A stretch of DNA of 16,783 bases from positions 1 through 16,783 of the forward strand of contig JACCVC010000307.1 of assembly GCA_013698305.1 (NCBI GenBank). The letters run 5' to 3'. The notes under the pieces are model-generated. The model was not told where the DNA came from, did no database searches, and was given only the letters and a program-made list of their open reading frames with translations. Position 1 is the first letter of the stretch. The number at the start of each line of letters is the position of its first letter. Of the stretch, positions 1 to 7,190 are shown piece after piece. This DNA is from Chloroflexia bacterium (lineage in GTDB: Bacteria; Chloroflexota; Chloroflexia; Thermomicrobiales; UBA6265). The translations under genes were made by a program, and so were the position numbers.

Positions 1-414
1 CCGTTCGACATCGCGGAGTCACGCACGCTCGATGCCTGGGAAGCGCTCGCCGAGCGGGAATCTTCCCTTCCTGGATCGCTCGCTCGTGAGGAGTGGCTGA
101 GCGCCTGCCATATCCGCGAGACGGAACTGACCTGCTACGTCGGCATGACGAGCGAGAGCGCGGTTGGTGAATTGCCGGATGACCTGATCAGCATCCAGAT
201 TCCCCGGCATGAGTATCTGGTCGCGCATCATCACGGCACGCGGGACGAGCTCGGCAATCTTTATGCGGCGATGTTCGCCTGGCTCCAGCGCCACGAGCGT
301 GAGGTCAACCGCGAGATCCTGTGGATCGAGCGGTATGGCGCGCCGTTCGGTCGTGACGCCGAGCTCGACATGGAGATTTGGCTGCCATTGCGCCAGCAGG
401 GTGGACTGGCGTGA
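1..414 (+). CDS. GyrI-like / AraC-type effector-binding domain protein, 5' truncated by window edge
   Basis: Reading frame 1 is open from the first base to a TGA at 412-414, giving 137 residues with no start codon required inside the window. The C-terminal half has the look of a GyrI-like small-molecule-binding domain: a strand with IPRHEYLVAHHHGT, a helix with LYAAMFAWLQRHE, the sequence IERYGAPF, and a closing acidic strand ending in MEIWLPL, where the Glu and Pro are typical of the family. Such domains bind hydrophobic or cationic ligands and occur alone or at the C-terminus of AraC/MerR regulators. The upstream part lies outside the window, so it cannot be said whether a DNA-binding domain is attached. 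An internal ATG at 145 would remove the first strand and is unlikely to be the real start. Confidence 0.75.
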   Translation, partial: PFDIAESRTLDAWEALAERESSLPGSLAREEWLSACHIRETELTCYVGMTSESAVGELPDDLISIQIPRHEYLVAHHHGTRDELGNLYAAMFAWLQRHEREVNREILWIERYGAPFGRDAELDMEIWLPLRQQGGLA

Positions 415-465
415 TCGCGGAGCATCGAGTTGAAAGCGATCCCGAACCAATCCAGTTTCCTGCGA

Positions 466-471
466 TATACT
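466..471 (+). promoter_or_regulatory. -10 hexamer TATACT for a probably leaderless mRNA
   Basis: TATACT matches the sigma-70 -10 consensus at five of six positions and ends 6 nt before the ATG at 478. Transcription would then begin at or next to the start codon. No Shine-Dalgarno sequence is visible before this ATG, which supports leaderless translation. No convincing -35 box is seen at 16-18 nt upstream. Confidence 0.4.
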
Positions 472-477
472 GACGGC

Positions 478-1065
478 ATGGACAGTTTGACCGCACCACC
501 CGGGCTCCTCAGCATCGACGAGTACCTGGAGCTCGAAGATGGCTCCAGCATCAAACATGAGTACGTCGGAGGCATGGTCTACGCCCTCGCGGGTGGCAGC
601 GCACACCATAATCGTATCGCGATCAACATCGTCCGCAAGCTTGCGGACGCCGCCGATGACACGTCATGTCAGGTTTTTATGAGCGACATGAAGCTCGTGG
701 TCGAGAACGTCGCCTACTATCCTGACGTAATGGTCGTCTGCGTTCCTCCCGAGACGGAAAATCCCACGCTCCAACGCGCCCCGTGTCTGCTGATTGAGGT
801 GCTGTCGCCCAGCACCAGGCGAACCGACCAGGGCGAGAAGCTGATGGTGTATCAAACGATCCCCACACTGCGAGCCTACCTGATCGTGGATCAGGATTTT
901 CACCGCGTTGAGCGTCACTATCGTGGCGAGGACGGCGTGTGGCACCGGGCGGACGTGTTTGGCGATGGGAGTATTCCCATCCCGTGCCCCGAAACCGAGC
1001 TGCCCCTGGCCAGCATCTACAGGGGGCTAAGGGCACCTTCTCCAGCCAGGACTACGGAATCCTAG
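478..1065 (+). CDS. Uma2 family (DUF820) restriction-endonuclease-like protein
   Basis: A 195-residue protein with the PD-(D/E)XK-type core of the Uma2 family. D83 lies in YYPDVMVV, E107 in LLIEVLSPSTR, and K121 in DQGEKLMVYQ, followed by a strand LRAYLIVDQD that corresponds to the usual YWLVD segment. The N-terminal LSIDEYLELE and the HEYVGGMVYALAGG strand are also typical. Family members are putative nucleases, often in many copies in Cyanobacteria and Chloroflexota; their physiological role is not settled. A TTG at 430 would add 16 residues unlike the family, so the ATG at 478 is chosen, and it sits right behind a -10 hexamer. The gene ends convergently with the VapB-like gene: both stop codons use the same CTAG at 1062-1065. 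Confidence 0.85.
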   Translation: MDSLTAPPGLLSIDEYLELEDGSSIKHEYVGGMVYALAGGSAHHNRIAINIVRKLADAADDTSCQVFMSDMKLVVENVAYYPDVMVVCVPPETENPTLQRAPCLLIEVLSPSTRRTDQGEKLMVYQTIPTLRAYLIVDQDFHRVERHYRGEDGVWHRADVFGDGSIPIPCPETELPLASIYRGLRAPSPARTTES

Positions 1066-1352
1066 GGAAAGGTGCTGTGCGACTGCCGGTCGCCTGTCGC
1101 GACTATGAGATCCGGTGGAGATGATAAGGGCAACTCATCTCTAAGGTGATTCAGAAGTTCCAGTGTGACCGGTGGGTCGTCGGGAAGATGCGGAAACAAT
1201 TTGACGCCTTTCCAGAAGCCGTCCTGAATTTCTTCCAACTCGATCTCGAGTCCACGCCGCGCCAGTTCCGCGAGTGCATCGCCCACCGTGATTCCACGCG
1301 CTTCGGCAAGCAACACATCGTCGGGGATGTTCAGAGTCAGAGTGGTTCTCAC
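1062..1352 (-). CDS. Orphan VapB-like ribbon-helix-helix antitoxin
   Basis: A 96-residue protein starting with GTG, preceded by a strong AGGAGG seven bases upstream. The N-terminus MRTTLTLNIPDDVLL is the DNA-binding strand and first helix of VapB-type antitoxins, and ITVGDALAELARRGLEI is the second helix. The region DDPPVTLELLNHLRDEL matches the C-terminal toxin-binding tail of such antitoxins. Compared with the neighbouring vapB, helix 1 is about five residues short. The last 20 residues or so, after RDEL, run past the point where antitoxins of this type normally end and overlap a following vapC; no vapC follows here, because Uma2 comes in from the other strand. It lies about 155 bp downstream of vapC on the same strand. 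It may be a relic, or it may neutralise the neighbouring toxin; the latter is inference. Confidence 0.65.
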   Translation of the reverse strand: MRTTLTLNIPDDVLLAEARGITVGDALAELARRGLEIELEEIQDGFWKGVKLFPHLPDDPPVTLELLNHLRDELPLSSPPDLIVATGDRQSHSTFP

Positions 1353-1409
1353 AATTGCACCTCCTGGCGTGATAGTACATCCGTATGATGCGTACGCGAA
1401 AAATCGTAG

Positions 1410-1438
1410 GGGCGGACCTGCGCAGTAGTTGTCCGCCC
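1410..1438 (-). terminator. Hairpin after vapC (GGGCGGAC/GTCCGCCC) followed by a T run
   Basis: A perfect 8-bp inverted repeat, 1410-1417 and 1431-1438, encloses a 13-nt loop. Read on the minus strand, it lies about 70 nt beyond the vapC stop and is followed six bases later by TTTTT. It therefore could end vapC transcription before the VapB-like gene. Its sequence belongs to the same palindrome style as the hairpins at 6485, 8590, 16667 and 16735, so it may equally be a dispersed repeat. Confidence 0.5.
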
Positions 1439-1506
1439 GGTGGACGGCCTTCCGCTCCGTCTCGCCTGATCACATCCTCGATCGGTTGCTGAAAGACAGC
1501 GCGTGG

Positions 1507-1947
1507 TTATGGTATTAGGAGCAATCGATCCTGCCCGTGTCGTACAGCGGCAATATCAATTCGCTGGTCGAACGTCGCTAGTGTGACGCTGACCGACGCG
1601 GCCAGCGCAAGCAGGTAGGAATCAGTCACCTGGCTACTGCGACGCAGTCCGTCCGCATTGATGTGGGTGTCATCCATCAGGCTGATATTGTCTGGCACAA
1701 ACGAATGATTGCCGACGTGTATCAGATTCCTTACGACGTCGATCACCATCGACGGTGAAATGCCGGACTGAGGATACCTGTTGCCGCTGATGATGCGAAT
1801 CGCGCCATTCTGCGTGGTTGGGCATGTTAGCCAATTCGATGATCCTGACGCAGTGAACCAGTCCATCGCCCGACGGTGGTGAAGATGCATGGGATCGACG
1901 AGAGAGATCAGCACGTTGACATCGACGAGATATGCCTGTGAGGTCAT
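1507..1947 (-). CDS. vapC: VapC-family PIN-domain toxin (ribonuclease)
   Basis: A 146-residue PIN-domain protein. The first acidic residue is D9 in LVDVNVLISL, followed by the HLHHRRAMDWF helix and the WLTCPTTQNGAIRI motif typical of one VapC clade, in which Gln often stands where other PIN proteins have Glu. The later acidic residues D109 (QVTDSYLLALA) and D127 (LATFDQRID) are present, so the metal site looks complete. VapC toxins are Mg-dependent RNases that cleave tRNA or rRNA and are held in check by VapB. The ATG overlaps the last codon and stop of the upstream vapB frame by 4 nt (ATGA), the classic coupled arrangement. That antitoxin frame is interrupted here, so either the toxin is silent, another antitoxin covers it, or the break is a sequence error. 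Confidence 0.85.
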   Translation of the reverse strand: MTSQAYLVDVNVLISLVDPMHLHHRRAMDWFTASGSSNWLTCPTTQNGAIRIISGNRYPQSGISPSMVIDVVRNLIHVGNHSFVPDNISLMDDTHINADGLRRSSQVTDSYLLALAASVSVTLATFDQRIDIAAVRHGQDRLLLIP

Positions 1948-2174
1948 GCGGGTTCGTCTCGAAGTTCATTCACGAGTTCGAGGGTGACGCGGGGTTGGCC
2001 CGGACGCAGGGGCAAGGGCTGAAAGCCATCCGGGTATTAGATTCCCTGAGAGTCGGCGCATAATGCTCGCCGGAGCAGATGCGAAACAGCCTGACCGATG
2101 GTGTCCCCGTCCGCCTGCGCTCGCTTCCGGACCTCGTTCAACACATCGTCGTCGATTGTTAGCGTTGTTCTCAC
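1944..2174 (-). pseudogene. vapB: VapB antitoxin interrupted by an in-frame TAA
   Basis: From a GTG at 2174 the minus strand encodes a ribbon-helix-helix antitoxin beginning MRTTLTIDDDVLNEVRKR and continuing TIGQAVSHLLRRAL. A TAA at 2037-2039 stops it after 45 residues. The same frame continues for 30 more codons, including LPLRPGQPRVTLELVNELRD, the toxin-binding tail usual in VapB, and ends in a TGA that overlaps the vapC ATG by 4 nt. Ignoring the TAA, the protein would be 76 residues, the normal size, with the normal overlap. A GGAG lies 8 nt before the start. As written, only the 45-residue DNA-binding part (2037-2174) would be made, lacking the toxin-contact tail. Causes could be a real nonsense mutation or a base error; the stop is a single-base change away from many sense codons. 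Confidence 0.75.
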
Positions 2175-2188
2175 AGTCGCATCTCCGA

Positions 2189-2243
2189 TCCTGAAAAGTG
2201 CATGATCAGGAAATGAACAATATCCTGCACCATGGCATGATCA
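2189..2243 (-). promoter_or_regulatory. Candidate vapBC operator: inverted and repeated motifs upstream of vapB
   Basis: Fifteen bases upstream of the vapB GTG there is an inverted repeat TCCTGA (2189-2194) / TCAGGA (2206-2211). The 9-mer GCATGATCA occurs at 2200-2208 and again at 2235-2243, each with a TGATCA palindrome. VapB proteins bind such paired palindromes to autoregulate. No clear -10/-35 pair was recognised, so this is a location-based proposal. Confidence 0.35.
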
Positions 2244-2452
2244 TCATGTCGCCGAGTCAGGGGCCGACACATTCAATTCAGGCGTTTCGATAAGTTTTCA
2301 TAATTTCAGGGTTGTAACGTGGTATCCTTAGGGAGAATACGCCGGTGAGGTACGTCCTTGCCGGGGATTTTTCGTGTCCCGCCTCCCACCAGAGCGATTC
2401 ACCAACCACCGATGATTCTCGTGCCATGCCGCACGCCACCTCCGGATGCTCA
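2244..2452 (+). other. Intergenic leader before typA with a weak promoter candidate
   Basis: About 210 nt upstream of typA. An extended -10-like TGgTATCCT ends at 2328, but no good -35 accompanies it. If it is used, the 5' leader would be about 115 nt. A GTG at 2345 stays in frame with typA, but the 36 residues it would add do not resemble the family. No hairpin with a T run and no riboswitch-like structure was recognised. Confidence 0.25.
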
Positions 2453-4307
<1,855 letters not shown>

Positions 4308-4309
<2 letters not shown>

Positions 4310-4370
4310 CGCCGACCTGGAGGCCAAGGATTTGTCACAAGGGCGGAGCTTCAGCCCTCCGGCGCTTTTT
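4308..4370 (+). terminator. typA terminator: nested hairpin beginning in the stop codon
   Basis: AGCGCCG at 4308-4314, starting with the last two bases of the typA TAG, pairs with CGGCGCT at 4360-4366. The second arm runs directly into five T residues (4366-4370). Inside the loop a second stem, AGGGC (4340-4344) with GCCCT (4354-4358), stacks next to the 3' arm. Stem plus T-tract is the form of an intrinsic terminator. Its 3' half lies within the last codons of the convergent ArsR-type gene. Confidence 0.5.
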
Positions 4371-4941
4371 CGATCAAGGCTTCAGTACTGAGGGCCGCCA
4401 GGATGCCGAGGACTGCGCCGATCTGCTCAGGCACGATCTCATAGGTTCCGCGTTCCTCCTGCACCACGAAGCCGGCGTTCTGGAGCACGTTGAGATGGTG
4501 ATAGGCCGCGCCGGTCGTGCCCAGCTCGAGCGAAGTGACCAGATCGCTCACCGATGATGGCTGCTCCAGCAACGCGAGAACGATTCCGAGCCGCTGCCGG
4601 TGCCCAATCGCGCTCAACCGGGCGGCAGTAAGCTCGACGTCATGCGGCTGCAACGATTCCGTCGCAACGTTCTCCTGCTGCCACTGCACCTTTGTCGACG
4701 CACCGGACCGATTCCGAGCGGCGTATGAGCCATAGCTGCTGGTCGCTCCCCGACCGCGGGAGCCGTCAATCTGTTTCTCGAGATCACGCAGCTTTCCGCT
4801 CTTCGCGCGCCGCGAGCCGTTGGCGGCGGCGTCGGCGGCTGCCTCGATCCGGACATGATCCTTCAGCGCCCAGACCGCTTCCGACAGCGCCTGGACATCG
4901 GAGCGCATCTTCTCGATGAGTTTGTCGGTCTTCTTGCCCAT
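4351..4941 (-). CDS. ArsR-like winged-helix transcriptional regulator with N-terminal coiled coil
   Basis: A 196-residue protein. Residues 1-60 are charged and helical (KTDKLIEKMRSDVQALSEAV; KLRDLEKQIDG), likely a coiled coil. Residues 60-90 are a Gly/Ser-rich linker. Residues 104-170 form an ArsR-type winged helix: LSAIGHRQRLGIVLALLE, then PSSVSDLVTSLELGTTGAAY with the recognition helix at about 142-155, HHLNVLQNAGFV, and the wing QEERGTYEIV. The tail VLGILAALSTEALIE looks like a dimerisation helix. It has no cysteine at all, so it is not a thiol-type metal sensor. The ATG at 4941 is preferred over a TTG at 4968 because GGAG lies about 10 nt upstream and the sequence fits better. The target is unknown; autoregulation from the AT-rich upstream region is plausible. 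Confidence 0.8.
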   Translation of the reverse strand: MGKKTDKLIEKMRSDVQALSEAVWALKDHVRIEAAADAAANGSRRAKSGKLRDLEKQIDGSRGRGATSSYGSYAARNRSGASTKVQWQQENVATESLQPHDVELTAARLSAIGHRQRLGIVLALLEQPSSVSDLVTSLELGTTGAAYHHLNVLQNAGFVVQEERGTYEIVPEQIGAVLGILAALSTEALIEKAPEG

Positions 4942-4969
4942 CCTCGGTTCTCCATTCCGTTGCGCCAAT

Positions 4970-5007
4970 TTACGAATATCTATGTATGATAGTACGGAAT
5001 TGCGTAA
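4970..5007 (-). promoter_or_regulatory. AT-rich promoter/operator candidate for the ArsR-like gene
   Basis: This is one of the few AT-rich stretches in the window. Outer arms TTACGAAT (4970-4977) and ATTGCGTAA (4999-5007) are inverted repeats with one extra base. Between them lies TGATAGTAC (4987-4995), which on the minus strand reads GTACTATCA and contains a TACTAT -10-like hexamer. The same 9-mer occurs upstream of the VapB-like gene at 1370-1378. The assignment rests on position and composition only. Confidence 0.35.
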
Positions 5008-5094
5008 CCTGGCCCGGTACTGGCATGAGCAGCGGCCTGTGCCGGTTTAATCAGATGAGGCGGGCGCTGGAAAGCGATCTCCTTGTAGTCCCTG

Positions 5095-5104
5095 ACTATA
5101 TAGT
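5095..5104 (+). promoter_or_regulatory. 10-bp palindrome ACTATATAGT upstream of tetR-like gene
   Basis: A perfect palindrome 35 nt before the TetR start, flanked by direct repeats of TGACT (5093-5097 and 5105-5109). A TTGACT at 5104-5109 spaced 17 nt from ATATCA could be a weak promoter, so a regulator bound at the palindrome would overlap its -35. This is a reasonable TetR operator candidate, but unproven. Confidence 0.35.
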
Positions 5105-5139
5105 TGACTGATCGTTCTTGAAAAGCATATCAGCGGAGC

Positions 5140-5565
5140 ATGGGCAGAAGGCGATCGTTTAGCGAAGCTGATGTGATCAGCATCGCAGCCAACACATTTC
5201 TCCGCACCGGTTACGGAGGTACATCTATCGATGACCTCGTAGAGGCGACAGGCATTCATCGCGGGAGCCTGTACAAGGCATTTGGGAGCAAGCGCGGTCT
5301 CTTTATTCTGGCGCTGGAGCAGGGTCTCGAAGGATCCGAGTCAGGCTTCGGGGCGCGCGCACTCGATCTTGCACTCGTGGCGTTGCTCGAACTCGCCCCA
5401 AGGGATGCTGAAGTCCGCGACCGTGTGGCGGCTTTCATCACGACGCTGGCGGACGATCCAGACCGCATTCTCGGTTTGCGTCTGCTTTCACGGGCTGGTA
5501 TTGCTATCCACCCGCCAGGCATAAAGAAAGGGCAAGAGTCCAATGAACGACCTTCAGATCGATAA
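5140..5565 (+). CDS. TetR-family transcriptional regulator (short)
   Basis: A 141-residue protein whose first 56 residues are a standard TetR DNA-binding domain: RRRSFSEADVISIAANTFLRTGYGGTSIDDLVEATGIHRGSLYKAFGSKRGLF, with the helix-turn-helix at about 28-50. The remainder (ALVALLELAPRDAEVRDRVAAF and ILGLRLLSRAGIA) is a reduced ligand/dimer domain; most TetR proteins are about 190 residues, so this one is short and could be trimmed at its 3' end. The ATG follows GGAG by only 1 nt, and a weak promoter lies close upstream. It overlaps the next gene by 23 nt, implying co-transcription. The effector and targets cannot be told; the overlapping small gene is the natural candidate partner. Confidence 0.8.
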   Translation: MGRRRSFSEADVISIAANTFLRTGYGGTSIDDLVEATGIHRGSLYKAFGSKRGLFILALEQGLEGSESGFGARALDLALVALLELAPRDAEVRDRVAAFITTLADDPDRILGLRLLSRAGIAIHPPGIKKGQESNERPSDR

Positions 5566-5887
5566 TGGACAGTTGATTGTCGAGCTACGCGGTATGAACA
5601 AGTTGTGGGGTTTTCACAAGAAACTCGAGTACCCGTTGTCGCATGTGATTGGCGCAACCTACGATCCGCAAGTACATAACGAGCCAAAGGGATTTCGCAG
5701 CCCCGGTCTTGCCACGCTTGGACGATAGGTCGGCACATTCCGCAAGGACCGCGAGAAGCACTTCTGGAGTGTAAAGAAGGGCACAAACTCCATCGTCATC
5801 TCGCTGACAGACGAGAAATTCTCCCGCCTGTTCCTAACTGTGGATGAACCCAGGGAGTGGATCGATCGCATCAACGTCAGTACATAG
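5543..5887 (+). pseudogene. Small conserved hypothetical (possible PH-like) gene split by in-frame TAG
   Basis: From ATG 5543 the frame reads 61 residues (MNDLQIDNGQLIVELRGMNK, then LSHVIGATYDPQVHNEPKGFRSPG) and meets a TAG at 5726-5728. The same frame then continues without further stops for 52 residues (VGTFRKDREKHFWSVKKG, then SIVISLTDEKFSRLFLTVDEP) to a TAG at 5885-5887. Together they make a 114-codon frame that, from memory, matches a family of small actinobacterial/Chloroflexota proteins of about 110 residues with the pattern PLxHVxGATxDP, KGxRxPG, GTF, FW, VIEL. These look like an all-beta PH-like fold. The stop falls at the less conserved loop before GTF. The start overlaps the tetR end, so it was likely translated with it. 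Function unknown. Nonsense mutation or base error cannot be separated here. Confidence 0.65.
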
Positions 5888-5948
5888 TGTGGAGGTAGCT
5901 GGCCATGTGTCTGGAATGGAACTTGCTACGCTGTTCGGATGAGGAGGG

Positions 5949-5961
5949 CCTGAAATTCAGG
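5949..5961 (+). promoter_or_regulatory. Perfect 13-bp palindrome CCTGAAATTCAGG upstream of the ferritin-like gene
   Basis: Arms CCTGAA and TTCAGG flank one base, 33 nt before the ferritin-like ATG. Its size and position suit a dimeric repressor site near the transcription start. No -10/-35 pair was recognised with confidence. The regulator is unknown. Confidence 0.35.
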
Positions 5962-5994
5962 AACTGACAAACCCGATCACAGGAGGAAGCCGAA

Positions 5995-6426
5995 ATGGCA
6001 GACGCGAAGATGAAGAAGTTGATCAAGGGACTGAACGAGGACCTGGCAGGCGAGTACAACGCGATCATCAGCTACCTCCAGTACTCCGCCAAGGTAAATG
6101 GTCCGTACCGGCCTCAGTTGGTGACTTTTCTTCAGGCGGAAATCCCGGACGAACAGCGGCACGCGCAATACCTGGCCGACAAGATTGCCTCGCTGGGAGG
6201 CGAGCCGACAGTTGAGCCGCGCCCGGTGAAGACGTCGAACGAAAGCCGCGAAATGCTCGAGTTCATTTATCAGGCCGAAGCAGAGACGGTGGAGAATTAT
6301 CGCAAGCGGATCGAACAGGCGGATGCGGTTGGCGAGGTTGGGCTCAAGGTCCAGCTCGAAGAGATGCTGAGCGACGAGACCACCCATCGCGATGAAGTGA
6401 AGAAGATGCTCGACGGCTGGAGTTGA
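5995..6426 (+). CDS. Ferritin-like (bacterioferritin/Dps-related) diiron four-helix protein
   Basis: A 143-residue protein predicted as a four-helix bundle. Candidate diiron ligands are E20 in LAGEYNAIISY, E53 and H56 in PDEQRHA, E97 or E100 in AEAETVENY, and E128 and H131 in SDETTHRDE. This is the E...ExxH...E...ExxH pattern of the ferritin-like superfamily. Such proteins oxidise and store iron or remove peroxide. The length and the EYNAIISYLQYSAKVNGPY start resemble bacterioferritin-like DUF proteins of Chloroflexota more than classic Bfr (no obvious haem-binding Met is asserted) or Dps. A strong AGGAGG lies 8 nt before ATG. It stands alone, with a palindromic operator-like site upstream and a hairpin downstream. 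Confidence 0.85.
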   Translation: MADAKMKKLIKGLNEDLAGEYNAIISYLQYSAKVNGPYRPQLVTFLQAEIPDEQRHAQYLADKIASLGGEPTVEPRPVKTSNESREMLEFIYQAEAETVENYRKRIEQADAVGEVGLKVQLEEMLSDETTHRDEVKKMLDGWS

Positions 6427-6484
6427 CAGACTGACCGCGTGGTGTGACTTCCAGACTACCTATCACGCTCCCGCTAACATACAC

Positions 6485-6510
6485 GGGTAGACCTGATGGA
6501 GTGTCCACCC
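6485..6510. repeat. Hairpin between convergent ferritin-like and Nudix genes
   Basis: GGGTAGAC (6485-6492) and GTCCACCC (6503-6510) form an 8-bp stem with one A/C mismatch and a 10-nt loop. Its design (GG..GACCTG, then TGTCC.CCC) closely resembles the hairpin at 1410-1438. A second, shorter stem GCGGG/CCCGC (6536-6540, 6548-6552) follows within a GTAG...CTAC frame (6533-6560) at the Nudix stop. Either could serve as a terminator, though no T run is present. Confidence 0.4.
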
Positions 6511-6556
6511 GATTCTCATTCTGCGCCGAACCGTAGCGGGCGGACTCCCCGCGGAC

Positions 6557-7060
6557 CTACCGGTTGAGCCGGAGGGAGGACGACTGCCACAAATTGATGA
6601 TGTCGCTGTCGTGGTCGAAGGCCAGATCAGGAAGCTGGTCGAGTGACCACCATCGAAGCTCAACGAGATCATCGCGGGGAGCGAGCTTGCCCGAGAACGA
6701 CGTTGCCGTGTAGACCGCCAGGGCGACCGTCTCTCCCGGTGATGAGAGCAGGCTCAGGATTGGGCCGAGCGTGACGGTGAGGCCGGTCTCCTCCAGCGTC
6801 TCCCGGATCGCGGCGGCCTCGACGACTTCGCCTCGTTCAACAAACCCGGCCGGAAAGCTCCACTTGCCGGGCTCCCGTGTGTGGTCCGCCCGCTTGCCGA
6901 GCAGCACCCGGTCATCCTCGACGATCAGCACCGCGACGGCCAGCTTGGGGTCGAGGTAGGTTACTGCCCCACACGACGAGCAGACTGGTCGCATCCGGCC
7001 ATCGTGGAGCGCTTCGTGTGTTGGTTGGCCGCATTGCTGGCAGAACATAGGTCGGTTCAC
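6557..7060 (-). CDS. Nudix hydrolase with N-terminal zinc ribbon
   Basis: A 167-residue protein. C7-x2-C10 and C27-x2-C30 form a zinc ribbon (FCQQCG, VCSSCG). The Nudix box is complete at 72-94: G72, E78, R86-E87, E90-E91, G93, in GFVERGEVVEAAAIRETLEE. The YLDPKLAVAVLIVEDDRVLLGKR strand precedes it. Proteins of this layout hydrolyse nucleoside-diphosphate-X substrates such as ADP-ribose, NADH-like or damaged nucleotides; the exact substrate cannot be read. It lacks the longer N-terminal domain of NudC. The listed start is GTG at 7060; an ATG at 7048 (MFCQQCG) is an equal candidate, and neither has a clear Shine-Dalgarno. The gene is divergent from the flavoprotein gene. Confidence 0.88.
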   Translation of the reverse strand: MNRPMFCQQCGQPTHEALHDGRMRPVCSSCGAVTYLDPKLAVAVLIVEDDRVLLGKRADHTREPGKWSFPAGFVERGEVVEAAAIRETLEETGLTVTLGPILSLLSSPGETVALAVYTATSFSGKLAPRDDLVELRWWSLDQLPDLAFDHDSDIINLWQSSSLRLNR

Positions 7061-7190
7061 TATTGGGTGATGAGCAATGGCATGTCGCGATCTTGAGCAC
7101 AGTCATACCGTACCATGCGGGAATCTGGTGCAACCCGAGTATTGCGATACACACGGACCATACGATTCCAGATAAGTGACAGGAGTACAC

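Noticed and set aside
5047..5259. A 70-codon minus-strand frame in the tetR upstream region
   Set aside because: It overlaps the TetR DNA-binding domain on the opposite strand, has no Shine-Dalgarno and no family features.
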